A DNA stretch of 64,000 bases from Shewanella yunxiaonensis (GTDB taxonomy: Bacteria; Pseudomonadota; Gammaproteobacteria; Enterobacterales; Shewanellaceae). Below are positions 38,477 through 48,183 of the stretch, piece after piece. The DNA is taken from the NCBI RefSeq assembly GCF_018223345.1, contig NZ_CP073587.1, positions 2,453,001-2,517,000 of the forward strand, in the 5' to 3' direction. Below the pieces are notes generated by a model. The model ran no database searches. It was not told where the DNA came from and saw only the letters and a program-made list of their open reading frames with translations. The position numbers were made by a program, and so were the translations under genes. The number at the start of each line of letters is the position of its first letter. The first letter of the stretch is position 1.

Positions 38477-41227
38477 ATGACCAAATACAGCCTGCGCTCC
38501 TGGGTACTGGTGCTGGCGTTGGCACCGACAATTTTGGTGGGTATTCTGCTGGGCGCGTATTTTACCATAAATCGCTTCTATGAATTGGAAGATACGCTGC
38601 GCGACCAGGGGAGTAATATCATTGAGCCACTGGCCATCGCTGGTGAGGCCAGTTTGATGAGTAATAACCGCGAAGCGGCCAAAAGACTCCTCGCCGCGGC
38701 ACAACTTAACAAATCAACACTCGTACAATCCATCGCCATTTTTAATGCTGACAACCAACTGTTTGTCACCTCCCACTATCACAAAGACTTTGAGTTGATG
38801 CGTTATCCGCAGGATATTTCCACACTGACCCAAACCCAATTTGAGCAGATGGGTGATAGTCTGGTGGTCAGAACCCCGATCTATGCCAGTGGTAATTTAC
38901 TGACACTGGATGACGTTCCCGGAGTCTCTCAGGCCGACAAGCCGGTTGGCTATGTCGCGATGTTGTTAAATAAAGAACGGGCACTGCTGGAGCAACATCG
39001 TGCGGCATTAGCGGCGTTTATCATCGTATTGATTGGCGTTCAGCTGAATTTATTGTTCACTTTCCGCTTGGTAAAAAACGTGACGCAACCCATTACCGAA
39101 ATGGTACGGGTCGTGGCGAAAATCCGCGAAGGTAAACTGGATACCCGGGTCGGTGGTAATTTGATTGGTGAGCTGGATCTGCTAAAACGCGGGATCAACG
39201 CCATGGCCGGTTCATTGTCTGAGTACCATGATGAGATGCAACAAAATATCGATCAGGCGACATCAGATCTGCGGGAAACACTGGAGCAGATTGAAATCCA
39301 GAACGTAGAGTTGGACTTGGCCAAGAAAAGAGCATTGGAAGCCAGTCGCATCAAATCGGAATTCTTGGCCAACATGTCGCATGAATTACGCACGCCGCTT
39401 AACGGTGTTATTGGCTTTGCCAGACAGTTGTTGAAAACCCCCTTGCACGCAAGTCAGCTCGACTACATCCGCACCATTGAGCGTAGTGCCAGTAACCTGC
39501 TAAGCATCATCAATGACATTCTGGATTTTTCCAAACTGGAAGCCGGTAAAATGGTGCTGGAAAATATGCCATTTTCACTGCGGGAAAATCTGGAAGAAAC
39601 CGTGATGTTGCTGTCGACTCAGGCACATGAAAAGCAGTTGGAACTGGTCGTTGATGTGATGCCAGAAGTTCCTGATACCGTGAGTGGCGATGCCATGCGC
39701 GTCAGCCAAATCATCACGAACCTCGTGGGCAATGCCATCAAATTTACCGAGAAAGGCAGTGTGTTGCTGAAGGTCGATGTCAACAGCTTGCAAGATGACC
39801 GTGTCGAGCTGCACTGCGAAGTTTCAGACACGGGTATTGGCATCGAAGCTGAGCAACAGGAGTTATTATTCCAGGCATTTGGTCAGGCAGACTCTTCGAT
39901 TTCCCGTCGCTACGGCGGCACCGGCTTAGGCCTGATTATTACAAAACGCCTTATTAATCAGATGGGGGGGCAGATTGGTTTTACTTCCCGCCCGGGCAAA
40001 GGCTCCACCTTCTGGTTTACCCTGCCCCTGTCGCAGAGCCCCTATCCCTTGGGTGAACATCTGCCGCTGCAACAACTCTCTGGCAAAAGCGTCATGCTGT
40101 TTGAACCACGGACGCTGTCTGCCGCGGTATTGCAGCGACGGCTGCAATATTGGCATATGAAAGTTGAACAGGTAAATAGCGATGCCCAACTTAAACAGTT
40201 GCTGGCGAAGCAACCCGCGTTTGATTTTATGTTGTTAGCCTGCGATGAGTTTACCGATAAAACGACACTCAAGCAGATGTTAAAAAGTTCACGCAAATGC
40301 ACTAAGGTGCTGATTGCCTTATCTGACTCTCATGATCAGCAATTATTGAATACGATTATCAGACCATTGGCAGACACAGTGCTCCGCAACCCAGTGGGTG
40401 AACATGCGTTGGTAAGAAATATGCTGGAATTGCAGATAGCACCCGAAGCTATCATGCTTCCGACCACAGCGCAGGAATCCACCCAATTAGCGATGAAAGT
40501 GTTGGCGGTCGATGATAATCCCGCCAACCTCAAACTGATTGACACTCTGCTACAGGAATTGGTTACCGAGGTACAAACGGCGGAAAATGGTCAACTGGCA
40601 GTCGAGGCTGCCCGGCAAACGGCTTTCGACGTGATTTTTATGGATATCCAGATGCCGGGAATCGATGGTCTTACGGCTACTGCGGCCATCCGCGAAAATA
40701 GTCTCAATCAAAATACGCCGATTATCGCGGTCACTGCACACGCCATAAATGAAGAGCGAGAACGTATTCTTAGCGGAGGCATGGATGGCTACCTACCGAA
40801 ACCGATAGATGAAATTGCCTTAAAAGCTATTCTTAACCGCTGGCACTCACAGCCTAAAATCGTACCGATTGATCATCGAACCTTGAATTGGGCTCTTTGT
40901 ATCTCACAGGCCAATGATAAACCGGCACTAGCGCAAGAAATGTTGCAAATGTTGGTTAATACTATTCCAGACACCCGCGCTGATATTGAAGCGGCGTTAG
41001 AACAACGGCAACAACCGCGACTCCTGAGTATTATCCACAAATTACATGGGGCATGTTGCTATTCTGGTGTGCCTACCTTGCAGCAGTTGTGTCAGACAGT
41101 AGAGTCAGCATTGAAGCATGGTGCGGCACTAAGCGATATGGAGCCGGAAATTCTTGAGTTACTTGATGAGCTGACTAAGGTAGAATCTGCGGCCCAAAAG
41201 TTACTCTCATCTCTTGTAACGGATTGA
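38477..41227 (+). CDS. barA: Hybrid sensor histidine kinase BarA
   Basis: A 916-residue tripartite kinase that in relatives phosphorylates UvrY/SirA and drives Csr small RNAs. The order is TM1 (about 9-31), periplasmic domain, TM2 (about 172-193), HAMP, HisKA with His302 in [17 protein letters not shown], HATPase ([26 protein letters not shown]), receiver with Asp about 723 in [14 protein letters not shown], and Hpt with His about 854 in [14 protein letters not shown]. The ATG at 38477 gives MTKYSLRSW, which lines up with the E. coli start MTNYSLRAR; two earlier in-frame starts exist (38438 TTG, 38459 ATG), and none has a strong ribosome site. Confidence 0.95.
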   Translation: MTKYSLRSWVLVLALAPTILVGILLGAYFTINRFYELEDTLRDQGSNIIEPLAIAGEASLMSNNREAAKRLLAAAQLNKSTLVQSIAIFNADNQLFVTSHYHKDFELMRYPQDISTLTQTQFEQMGDSLVVRTPIYASGNLLTLDDVPGVSQADKPVGYVAMLLNKERALLEQHRAALAAFIIVLIGVQLNLLFTFRLVKNVTQPITEMVRVVAKIREGKLDTRVGGNLIGELDLLKRGINAMAGSLSEYHDEMQQNIDQATSDLRETLEQIEIQNVELDLAKKRALEASRIKSEFLANMSHELRTPLNGVIGFARQLLKTPLHASQLDYIRTIERSASNLLSIINDILDFSKLEAGKMVLENMPFSLRENLEETVMLLSTQAHEKQLELVVDVMPEVPDTVSGDAMRVSQIITNLVGNAIKFTEKGSVLLKVDVNSLQDDRVELHCEVSDTGIGIEAEQQELLFQAFGQADSSISRRYGGTGLGLIITKRLINQMGGQIGFTSRPGKGSTFWFTLPLSQSPYPLGEHLPLQQLSGKSVMLFEPRTLSAAVLQRRLQYWHMKVEQVNSDAQLKQLLAKQPAFDFMLLACDEFTDKTTLKQMLKSSRKCTKVLIALSDSHDQQLLNTIIRPLADTVLRNPVGEHALVRNMLELQIAPEAIMLPTTAQESTQLAMKVLAVDDNPANLKLIDTLLQELVTEVQTAENGQLAVEAARQTAFDVIFMDIQMPGIDGLTATAAIRENSLNQNTPIIAVTAHAINEERERILSGGMDGYLPKPIDEIALKAILNRWHSQPKIVPIDHRTLNWALCISQANDKPALAQEMLQMLVNTIPDTRADIEAALEQRQQPRLLSIIHKLHGACCYSGVPTLQQLCQTVESALKHGAALSDMEPEILELLDELTKVESAAQKLLSSLVTD

Positions 41228-41231
41228 ACCC

Positions 41232-41831
41232 ATGAATGTAAAAGCGGGATTTTTCAAACGGCTTAAAGCACTAAGTCTGCCGCAGAAAAAATTGTTTGCC
41301 ATTGCACTGTGCCAGCGCATGTTACCAAACTATCAGCTATTTTCCGATGTATGCCAATTTGGTAACCCGGCAGTGCTTGATACGCTATTGCAGCTGTTAT
41401 GGCAATCGTTATACGACAATAAACTAAAATTAAACATAGAGTTACAGTTAGCAAAACTGGAAGAAAACACTCCGGAACCAGAAAATTTCGATGTCTATGG
41501 TGTGTATCCAGCACTTGATGCAGTGGTCGCGCTGTCGTCGTTATTAGGTGCCCTTGAAAGCAAAATTGAAGATGACATTATTAATATTTCCAAACTGTCA
41601 TCGTCTACCGTTGCCAATTATATTGAAGCAATTGCGCCAGAGGCGCTTACAGAACAGCAACTGGAAGATTTCGTCTTTGCCCACGAAGTCATGCAGGAAG
41701 AGCGTGAGTTGCAAGAATCATTGCTGGCAATTATTGAAGAGCAGCCGCAGCTCAATGCTGAGTTTATTAAAGAATTGCGCAAAGAGATTGTAGCTGCCGG
41801 AGTATCAAATATCGGCATCACGCTTAACTGA
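41232..41831 (+). CDS. YjaG family protein (DUF416)
   Basis: A 199-residue cytoplasmic protein of the DUF416/YjaG family, unknown function. Typical features are the start GFFKRLKALSLPQKKLFAIALCQRMLPNYQLF, the LLQLLWQSLYDNK helix, and YPALDAVVALSSLLGALE. It begins 4 bp after the barA stop and so is very likely [13 protein letters not shown] with it. It is convergent with recN. Confidence 0.88.
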   Translation: MNVKAGFFKRLKALSLPQKKLFAIALCQRMLPNYQLFSDVCQFGNPAVLDTLLQLLWQSLYDNKLKLNIELQLAKLEENTPEPENFDVYGVYPALDAVVALSSLLGALESKIEDDIINISKLSSSTVANYIEAIAPEALTEQQLEDFVFAHEVMQEERELQESLLAIIEEQPQLNAEFIKELRKEIVAAGVSNIGITLN

Positions 41832-41852
41832 GCCATGGGAAAGTTGCTTGAC

Positions 41853-41880
41853 AAGGCCGGCGACCATCCGGCCCTTTATT
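41853..41880 (+). terminator. Terminator between the YjaG-family gene and recN
   Basis: GGCCGG and CCGGCC pair around CGACCAT, followed by CTTTATT on the plus strand. It lies 21 bp after the yjaG-like stop and may also act weakly on the recN side. Confidence 0.7.
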
Positions 41881-41904
41881 CAGCGTTTACCCTAATTACC
41901 GCCA

Positions 41905-43566
41905 TCAGGCATTCAGTAATTCACGCGCATTGGCAAGCGTGTTGTCTGTAATAATGTCGCCCCCCAGCAGCCGTGCCAGTTCCTGGATCCGTTGCTCATG
42001 ATCCAAGGGCACCATTGAGGTTTCTGTCATGCCACCCTTACTTTGTTTCGCCACATACATGTGCTGATGCCCATTGCCCGCCACCTGCGGTAAATGCGTG
42101 ACACATAACACCTGAGTTGACTCCCCGAGTGACCGCAACATTCGGCCAACCACTGCGGCAGTAGGGCCAGAAATCCCCACATCCACTTCATCAAAAATCA
42201 GCGTAGGCGTTGCGACTTTACGGGCGGTGATCACTTGAATTCCAAGCCCGATACGCGACAATTCACCGCCAGATGCCACCTTCGCCATATTCTCCAGCGG
42301 CTGCCCAGGGTTGGTACTCACACGAAACTCCACATTGTCACTGCCATGCAAGGTCATCAGCTGCTCATTGAACTCGACAGCGATGACAAACTTGGCTTTG
42401 GGCATATTCAGCTCACGGATAGATTCGGTGACCAGCTTTTCCAACTCTTTGCCGTAACGTTGGCGACTTTGGCTCAGTTTCTGTGCCTGAGCCAAATAAT
42501 TATCGCGACTGGCGGAAAGTTGCTGTTCCATCTCTTGCAACCGAGACTCATCAGAATCCAGCGAGGCTAATTCTTGCAGTAATTGCTGATGATGTTGATA
42601 CAGTGTTGACGGTTGCACATGATGTTTGCGGCTAAGCAACATCGCTTTTGACAGGCGCTCTTCTATCTGTATAAAAACTTCTGGATCCAACTCCAGCTTA
42701 TCCAGATATCGTTGTAACTCACTGCAGCTTTCCTGCACCTGGATTAAAGCATCATTCAGCATATTGCTAACAGAAGCTAATTGAGGATCGACAGTTTCGA
42801 CTTCAGCAGCCACACTGATGGCTTTATTAAGCAATGAGTCGACATTACTTTCTTCACCATCACTTAACAGATAAATAGCGTTCTGACAGGCTTCCATCAA
42901 TGCTGAGCCATTAGCCAGCTTTTTATGTTCCTGCTCCAGTTCGGCAAATTCCTGTTCTGCCAACCCGAATTCGTTCAGCTCCTCAACCTGATAACTGAGT
43001 AACTGCTTACGAGAAATACGTTCTTGTTGAGAACGTTGTAATTCCAGCAACTGCTGTTCGTTAGTACGAAACCGCTGATATGCCGCACTTACCGCGTCAA
43101 GCAGTAATCGATGGTTAGCATAGCTATCTAACAGTATCAGTTGCTGCTCGGTTTTGAGTAATGCGTGATGAGCATGTTGACCATGGATGCCCACCAACAA
43201 CGGTCCAAGCGCTTTTAACTGTGCCAACGGCACTGGGTTACCGTTAATATATGCCCGCGAACGACCATCGCTGCCGATGGTACGCCGCAAAATACACTCA
43301 TCATCCAATTCGAGGTCGTTATCCTCCAACCATCGTTTGGCTAAGGGAACGTCCAATAACGAAAAGCGGGCACTGACTTCGACCTTCTCGGCGCCAGGTC
43401 TGACACAGCCGGCGTCGGCGCGATTCCCCAGACACAAACCAAGGGCATCGATAGCAATCGATTTACCAGCACCTGTTTCACCGGTAATACTGGTCATTCC
43501 GGCACGGAAATCCAGCTCAAGAAAACGCACAATGGCAAAATTGTTGATGCTGAGTTGGCAAAGCAT
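41905..43566 (-). CDS. recN: DNA repair protein RecN
   Basis: A 553-residue SMC-like ATPase for double-strand break repair. Walker A is GETGAGKSIAIDAL (about residues 30-43). Long coiled coils fill the middle, and the C-terminal part has the signature VASGGELSRIGLGIQVI and Walker B TLIFDEVDVGISGPTAAVVG. The ATG at 43566 was chosen because GGGGA lies 6 bases upstream and the family starts MLxxLxIxNFAIV. Two LexA boxes overlap and precede the promoter region. Confidence 0.97.
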   Translation of the reverse strand: MLCQLSINNFAIVRFLELDFRAGMTSITGETGAGKSIAIDALGLCLGNRADAGCVRPGAEKVEVSARFSLLDVPLAKRWLEDNDLELDDECILRRTIGSDGRSRAYINGNPVPLAQLKALGPLLVGIHGQHAHHALLKTEQQLILLDSYANHRLLLDAVSAAYQRFRTNEQQLLELQRSQQERISRKQLLSYQVEELNEFGLAEQEFAELEQEHKKLANGSALMEACQNAIYLLSDGEESNVDSLLNKAISVAAEVETVDPQLASVSNMLNDALIQVQESCSELQRYLDKLELDPEVFIQIEERLSKAMLLSRKHHVQPSTLYQHHQQLLQELASLDSDESRLQEMEQQLSASRDNYLAQAQKLSQSRQRYGKELEKLVTESIRELNMPKAKFVIAVEFNEQLMTLHGSDNVEFRVSTNPGQPLENMAKVASGGELSRIGLGIQVITARKVATPTLIFDEVDVGISGPTAAVVGRMLRSLGESTQVLCVTHLPQVAGNGHQHMYVAKQSKGGMTETSMVPLDHEQRIQELARLLGGDIITDNTLANARELLNA

Positions 43567-43581
43567 AAAATATCCCCAAAG

Positions 43582-43601
43582 CACTGTATTAATGAACAGT
43601 A
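43582..43601. promoter_or_regulatory. LexA (SOS) box 1 of recN
   Basis: The core CTGTATTAATGAACAG (43584-43599) matches CTGT-N8-ACAG exactly. It lies 16-35 bases before the recN start. Confidence 0.88.
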
Positions 43602-43603
43602 TA

Positions 43604-43623
43604 TACTGATTTTTTATACAGTA
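43604..43623. promoter_or_regulatory. LexA (SOS) box 2 of recN
   Basis: TACTGATTTTTTATACAGTA keeps CTG and ACAG with the right spacing, with one half-site mismatch (CTGA for CTGT). Its centre is 22 bp from that of box 1, two helical turns, as for the multiple boxes at recN in E. coli. Confidence 0.82.
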
Positions 43624-43766
43624 AATAGCTGTTCAATAATTCTCCCTCGTCGCCAGTTGTACCTTTTGTGAATAAACGTTAATGACAGATTGCAGGCCGT
43701 CGCTATCACACAGCGATAGCTATCCGTTATTATACAAAGGTAGTGAACGTAATCATTGAGGATAAA

Positions 43767-44678
43767 ATGCCAGCGCCATCCCCCGAACTCCAGTTGATCT
43801 ACCTGTTCGTGCATCTCGTGAATGCTGGCAGTTTTTCTGCGGCGGCTCGGCAGTTAGACATGCCGGTTGCGACGGTGAGCCGCAAACTCGCACGTCTGGA
43901 AGAACAGCTTAATCGGCAGTTGTTGATGCGCAGTACGCGTAAATTGCGTCTGACTGAAGAGGGCCTGGCACTATTTCAAAAATACCAGGAAGTTGTCTCA
44001 CAATTTGATGCCTTGAGCCATAGCGGCAGTCCGGAAAAACCGGAAGGCACGCTCAGACTTGCCGCGCCTATCTCAATCATCGCCAATTTACTGATTGGCA
44101 CGCTCACTGAGTTTTGCGAGCAATACCCAGAGATACAGTTACATATTGCGCAAAGTAATGAAGAGTTTGATCTGGTAGACAAAGCGATAGATGTGGCAAT
44201 TGTAGGAGGTACGCAACCGGACTCCTCCTGGATCTCCTGCTCATTGGGCGTACTGGACTATCGTATGGTGGCATCGCCTGGATACTTAAGAAAAGCCCCG
44301 GCACTGCAACACCCGCAACAACTACACCGACATAAGATTATTAAGGCTTGGCCTTTTTTCAACTGGACGTTACGACATGCCGACGGTGATGCATTTTATT
44401 ACGATGGACCAGCCAATTTAACCCTGACAGATCTCAATGGTGCAATACGCGCCGCCGAGCTTGGTGGTGGGATACTTTATGGCCCCGAGTTATTTGTGAA
44501 GCAGCAGTTGCAGCAGGGAACTTTGCAGGTATTGTTACCGGAATGGCGCGGTGAGAAGCGGCGGATCTCGCTGTTATACCATCAGCGTGGGCAACAACCG
44601 TTGAAAGTGAGGCTCTTCATCGAATTTATGCAGGCACGTGCCGCTAAGTTGTTTGCCATGAATGATGCTGAGTCGTAA
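43767..44678 (+). CDS. LysR family [15 protein letters not shown] regulator
   Basis: A 303-residue LysR regulator. The N-terminal HTH is LIYLFVHLVNAGSFSAAARQLDMPVATVSRKLARLEEQLNRQLLMRSTRKLRLTEEG; the effector domain begins GTLRLAAPISIIANLLIG. The HTH shape (Met-Pro-Val-Ala-Thr-Val-Ser) resembles the CrgA/YafC-like group that often controls redox or small-molecule genes. The ATG at 43767 follows GAGGATAAA; an earlier GTG (43743) lacks a ribosome site. No obvious target lies beside it: recN is divergent and pstS is convergent. Confidence 0.9.
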   Translation: MPAPSPELQLIYLFVHLVNAGSFSAAARQLDMPVATVSRKLARLEEQLNRQLLMRSTRKLRLTEEGLALFQKYQEVVSQFDALSHSGSPEKPEGTLRLAAPISIIANLLIGTLTEFCEQYPEIQLHIAQSNEEFDLVDKAIDVAIVGGTQPDSSWISCSLGVLDYRMVASPGYLRKAPALQHPQQLHRHKIIKAWPFFNWTLRHADGDAFYYDGPANLTLTDLNGAIRAAELGGGILYGPELFVKQQLQQGTLQVLLPEWRGEKRRISLLYHQRGQQPLKVRLFIEFMQARAAKLFAMNDAES

Positions 44679-44679
44679 A

Positions 44680-44709
44680 AGATAAAACCCGCGATTGCGG
44701 GTTTTATCT
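44680..44709. terminator. Bidirectional terminator between LysR gene and pstS
   Basis: AGATAAAACCCGC (44680-44692) and GCGGGTTTTATCT (44697-44709) are a perfect 13-bp stem with a GATT loop, with T and A tracts on both sides. It serves both convergent genes. Confidence 0.92.
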
Positions 44710-44720
44710 GCAAAACAACA

Positions 44721-45689
44721 TCACAATTTGATGCCGGCCTTGGCGAGATCTTTTTCTATCACGCTTTTGGGCAGCGCCACATAACCATCTTTTTCAACAA
44801 CTTGCTGCCCCTGTTTGGACAAAATGTAGCGAATGAATTCACGCTGCATTGGGGGCAATTCCTGATTTGGATGCTTATTCACGTAAACATACAAATAACG
44901 TGATAGCGGATAGGTGCCTGTGGCAGCATTCTCAGCGGTAGCAGCAATATAGTCATCACCTTTTTTAGAGATTGCGACGGCTTTCACCCCCGCCGTCTTA
45001 TAACCGATCCCAGAATAACCAACCGCATTTAATGACTGCGATACCGATTGCACCACGGACGCACTTCCTGGCTGCTCATTTACACTGGGTTTGAAATCCC
45101 CTTTACATAAGGCGTGTTCTTTAAAGAAACCGTAAGTCCCTGATACCGAGTTACGACCATAAAGTTGAATATCTTTAGTGGCCCAGTTGCCTTGTAAGCC
45201 AACATCCCCCCACCGGGTCAAATCGCCGGAGCCACATTTGTGGGTTGACGAAAAGATGCCGTCGACCTGTTCCAGACTTAAGCCCTTGATGGGATTGTCC
45301 TTATGGACAAACACAGCCAAAGCATCAATCGCTACACGGATCCGAGTTGGTTTATAGCCATAATGTTTTTCAAAAGCTTCTTCTTCATTGGGCTTCATTG
45401 AACGGCTCATGGGGCCAAACTGAGAAGTTCCTTCGGTTAACGCTGGTGGTGCGGTGGACGAGCCGGCGGCTTGAATTTGCACGTTCACATTAGGATACAT
45501 CTGCTTAAACTCTTCCGCCCACAAGGTCATCATATTCGCCAGGGTATCCGAGCCTACGGACGAGAAATTTCCGGATACACCGCTGGTTTTCTCATAATCC
45601 GCTAAGGACGGATCTACTGCCGCGATGGCGGCCGCAGAGAACAAACCGGCGGTCAGGGTCATCGCGCCTACAAGCTGTTTCAGTTTCAT
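44721..45689 (-). CDS. pstS: PstS-family phosphate-binding protein
   Basis: A 322-residue periplasmic substrate-binding protein for phosphate. A Sec signal peptide ([23 protein letters not shown]) precedes the phosphate-binding segments [45 protein letters not shown] and [14 protein letters not shown], which carry the Ser/Thr/Arg ligands of PstS-type proteins. The start at 45689 follows CTGGAGCG; the frame is open further upstream, across the Pho box. No pstC, pstA or pstB gene lies beside it, so it is an orphan or works with a permease elsewhere. It is downstream of phoR and preceded by three Pho-box repeats. Confidence 0.93.
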   Translation of the reverse strand: MKLKQLVGAMTLTAGLFSAAAIAAVDPSLADYEKTSGVSGNFSSVGSDTLANMMTLWAEEFKQMYPNVNVQIQAAGSSTAPPALTEGTSQFGPMSRSMKPNEEEAFEKHYGYKPTRIRVAIDALAVFVHKDNPIKGLSLEQVDGIFSSTHKCGSGDLTRWGDVGLQGNWATKDIQLYGRNSVSGTYGFFKEHALCKGDFKPSVNEQPGSASVVQSVSQSLNAVGYSGIGYKTAGVKAVAISKKGDDYIAATAENAATGTYPLSRYLYVYVNKHPNQELPPMQREFIRYILSKQGQQVVEKDGYVALPKSVIEKDLAKAGIKL

Positions 45690-45756
45690 GTTTCGCTCCA
45701 GTGCAGTAGCAACACAATTATTGGGTGTCAGTATTGATTGACTCGGTGAACAGTCT

Positions 45757-45785
45757 ATGACTTTTTGATGACAGTTACATGACAA
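45757..45785 (-). promoter_or_regulatory. Pho box upstream of pstS (three 11-bp-spaced repeats)
   Basis: On the minus strand TTGTCAT, CTGTCAT and AAGTCAT occur at exact 11-bp steps (plus-strand starts 45757, 45768, 45779) with 4-base spacers. The middle repeat is the perfect PhoB consensus CTGTCAT. This is strong evidence for PhoB activation of pstS. Confidence 0.92.
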
Positions 45786-45870
45786 CCAGCATCATCACTG
45801 AAATATAAATAATTTAATAGATTCAATAAGAAAGAAATTAAACTAGGTTGCTAACTCTAATAATTTTGGT

Positions 45871-47172
45871 TTATTTTGGTGAGAGTGCCAGCAAATGCTG
45901 CGGAATAACAAAACTGAAGGTACTGCCCTTGCCGGGTTCACTCATCACCAGCAACTCACTGTGGTGATGGCTCAACGCATGCTTCACAATGGCTAATCCT
46001 AAACCTGAACCGCCAGTCTGACGCGAACGGGCGCTATCAACGCGGTAAAACCGTTCAGTCAAACGTGCGATATGCTGCGGTGGAATACCGATCCCAGAAT
46101 CTTTCACACTGAACATGGCGCCGGTAGCCACCTTCTTCCAACTGATGACAATTGTGCCGCCAGGCTCTGTGTAGCGAATGGCATTAGAGATCAGGTTTGA
46201 ACAAGCACTGCGCAATTGCAACTCATTGCCGTGCACATCTAGTTGGCCGTCAAATTCAAACGTCAGCTGATAGCGACCACGGGACAAAGCTTCAGCCTCA
46301 GTCCGCAATACCGCCAACATCTTATTCATATCAACCACATTTTCCAGATTGATTTCAGCGGCGTCTTCAATTCGCGACAACATTAGCAGTTGCTCTACCA
46401 TCGACTGCATACGGCCAGTTTGCTGTTGCATCAACTGCAATGCTTTGAGATTAGGGTCTTTCGCATCCGCCATGCTTTCCATCATTTCCAGATAACCCTG
46501 CAACACCGTGAGTGGCGTTTTCAATTCATGAGAAACGTTAGCCACAAAATCCTTACGCATGCCTTCCAGTTGCCTGACGCGGGTGATATCTCTGGCAATT
46601 AATAACAGTTGTCGATCGCCATACGCCATCAACCGAAGTTCCAATAAGCGTTTTTCAGAAACAGGAGAAGGAAGTTCAAGAGGTTCTTGGAAATGGCCTT
46701 TCTTGAGGTAAGAAGAAAAATCCGGATGGCGGATCAGATTATCAACCCGTTGCCCATTATCCTGCGGCCACACCAACCCTAACATCAGTTGGGCAAGCTT
46801 GTTACACCAGAGAATATTGAGACTCGAATCCAGCACTACCGCCGCATCCGGCAATGCCTCGGCACCTTGTCGAAAGCGCCCCAGCAATCCGGCTAACTGA
46901 CTAATACGTTTACGATTTTTTCCCTGCAGACGGTAAATACCGTTGAATACGCCTTCCCAACTGCCGCTGCCCTGAGGGGGGGTTAAGCGGCGATCTTTCC
47001 ACAACCAATAGTTAAGACGCATCAGCTGTCGATAGTGCCAGGCCAACATCAGAAAGGCGCCGAGGCAAAGCACTTCTAGCACATGGCCAAAGACCAACCC
47101 AAGCAACAGACAACTCAACAGATACAGCACGAGTCGCGAGAACAGCCGATATCCGGAATAAGCGTCAAACAT
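45871..47172 (-). CDS. phoR: Phosphate regulon sensor histidine kinase PhoR
   Basis: A 433-residue membrane kinase. Two N-terminal hydrophobic helices (about residues 10-45) are followed by a PAS domain (about 95-200, ALPDAAVVLDSSLNILWCNKLAQLMLG). HisKA has the phosphorylated His about 215 in DFVANVSHELKTPLTVLQGYLEMM, and HATPase has NLISNAIRYTEPGG and GGSGLGLAIVKHAL. The start at 47172 fits the family N-terminus; an earlier start (47208) is open but poorer. phoB is 74 bp upstream on the same strand and forms the operon. Confidence 0.95.
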   Translation of the reverse strand: MFDAYSGYRLFSRLVLYLLSCLLLGLVFGHVLEVLCLGAFLMLAWHYRQLMRLNYWLWKDRRLTPPQGSGSWEGVFNGIYRLQGKNRKRISQLAGLLGRFRQGAEALPDAAVVLDSSLNILWCNKLAQLMLGLVWPQDNGQRVDNLIRHPDFSSYLKKGHFQEPLELPSPVSEKRLLELRLMAYGDRQLLLIARDITRVRQLEGMRKDFVANVSHELKTPLTVLQGYLEMMESMADAKDPNLKALQLMQQQTGRMQSMVEQLLMLSRIEDAAEINLENVVDMNKMLAVLRTEAEALSRGRYQLTFEFDGQLDVHGNELQLRSACSNLISNAIRYTEPGGTIVISWKKVATGAMFSVKDSGIGIPPQHIARLTERFYRVDSARSRQTGGSGLGLAIVKHALSHHHSELLVMSEPGKGSTFSFVIPQHLLALSPK

Positions 47173-47246
47173 AAAAGAAGGCCCTGAATTCAGCCAGATG
47201 GGGCACAAGATAGCGCAAAAAACGCGATGTGCCCATCTCAGAATGG

Positions 47247-47936
47247 TCAGCTACGGGTCGAGAAGCGATAACCTGCGCCACGTACGGTCTGAATCAACCG
47301 ATCATGACCTGAAGGCTCGATGGCTTTACGCAAACGGCGAATATGCACATCGACGGTGCGATCTTCTACATAAACGTTGGTGCCCCAAACATTGTCTAAC
47401 AACTGTTCGCGGCTATAAACACGTTCGGGGTGAGTCATAAAAAAGTGCAGCAATCGAAACTCTGTCGGTCCCATATCCAGTACAGACTCGCCCACAGAAA
47501 CCCGGTGACTGACGGGATCCAATGTCAGCCCCTGCACCTCAATCATGTCTTCTAATCGCGTCGGAGCAGCGCGCCGTAATACGGCTTTAATGCGCGCCAC
47601 CAGCTCTTTGGGTGAAAACGGCTTGGTAATATAGTCATCGGCCCCGACTTCCAGTCCTTTGACTTTATCTTCCTCTTCGCCTCTGGCGGTGAGCATAATA
47701 ATGGGAATAGTGCGGGTAAATTCATCTTGCTTGAGAGACTTGGCGAATTGGATGCCACTGCCTCCCGGAAACATCCAATCCAGCAGGATCAGATCTGGAT
47801 AGGGTTCCTGTAGCTGTGCCATGGCAGAATCGAAATCCTCTGCACTGCTGGCAACAAAGCCATGTTGTTCCATCACAAAGGTGAGCATTTCACGAATGGC
47901 CAGCTCATCTTCGACAATCAAAATCCTTGCAGTCAT
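47247..47936 (-). CDS. phoB: Phosphate regulon response regulator PhoB
   Basis: A 229-residue OmpR-family regulator. The receiver domain has acidic residues Glu9-Asp10, phosphoacceptor Asp53 in [13 protein letters not shown], and Lys in [17 protein letters not shown]. The winged helix (about 130-227) ends [32 protein letters not shown]. It binds Pho boxes such as those before pstS. A weaker Pho-box-like array precedes its own gene. Confidence 0.97.
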   Translation of the reverse strand: MTARILIVEDELAIREMLTFVMEQHGFVASSAEDFDSAMAQLQEPYPDLILLDWMFPGGSGIQFAKSLKQDEFTRTIPIIMLTARGEEEDKVKGLEVGADDYITKPFSPKELVARIKAVLRRAAPTRLEDMIEVQGLTLDPVSHRVSVGESVLDMGPTEFRLLHFFMTHPERVYSREQLLDNVWGTNVYVEDRTVDVHIRRLRKAIEPSGHDRLIQTVRGAGYRFSTRS

Positions 47937-47973
47937 AAGCGTTTCTGTCAGTGAATTAACACGTAGCTATTAT

Positions 47974-48002
47974 TGGTCAGTTTTGTGACAAAATTATGAA
48001 AC
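47974..48002 (-). promoter_or_regulatory. Possible Pho box upstream of phoB
   Basis: On the minus strand three heptamers, GTTTCAT, TTGTCAC and CTGACCA, are spaced by 4 bases each (11-bp period). They match CTGTCAT only partly. Autoregulation of phoB is usual in relatives, which supports the call. Confidence 0.5.
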
Positions 48003-48132
48003 GCAGTCACAACTCAACATAAACTGCCACTATTGTGTCATAAAAGCCATCAACCAGGCAGTTTTATTGGGGGATCTCAGCGTAGATCCAAAACTACAGT
48101 AGCGTAAGTGTCATACAGGTTTTACAACCAGC

Positions 48133-48160
48133 AAAAAGCCAGTCACATGACTGGCTTTCA
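48133..48160 (-). terminator. Terminator after the porin gene
   Basis: AAAGCCAGTCA (48135-48145) and TGACTGGCTTT (48148-48158) form a perfect 11-bp stem with a two-base loop, and T runs follow on the minus strand. It ends the porin [15 protein letters not shown] 25 bp after the stop. Confidence 0.88.
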
Positions 48161-48183
48161 TTTAAATATTCTATACCTAAGTC

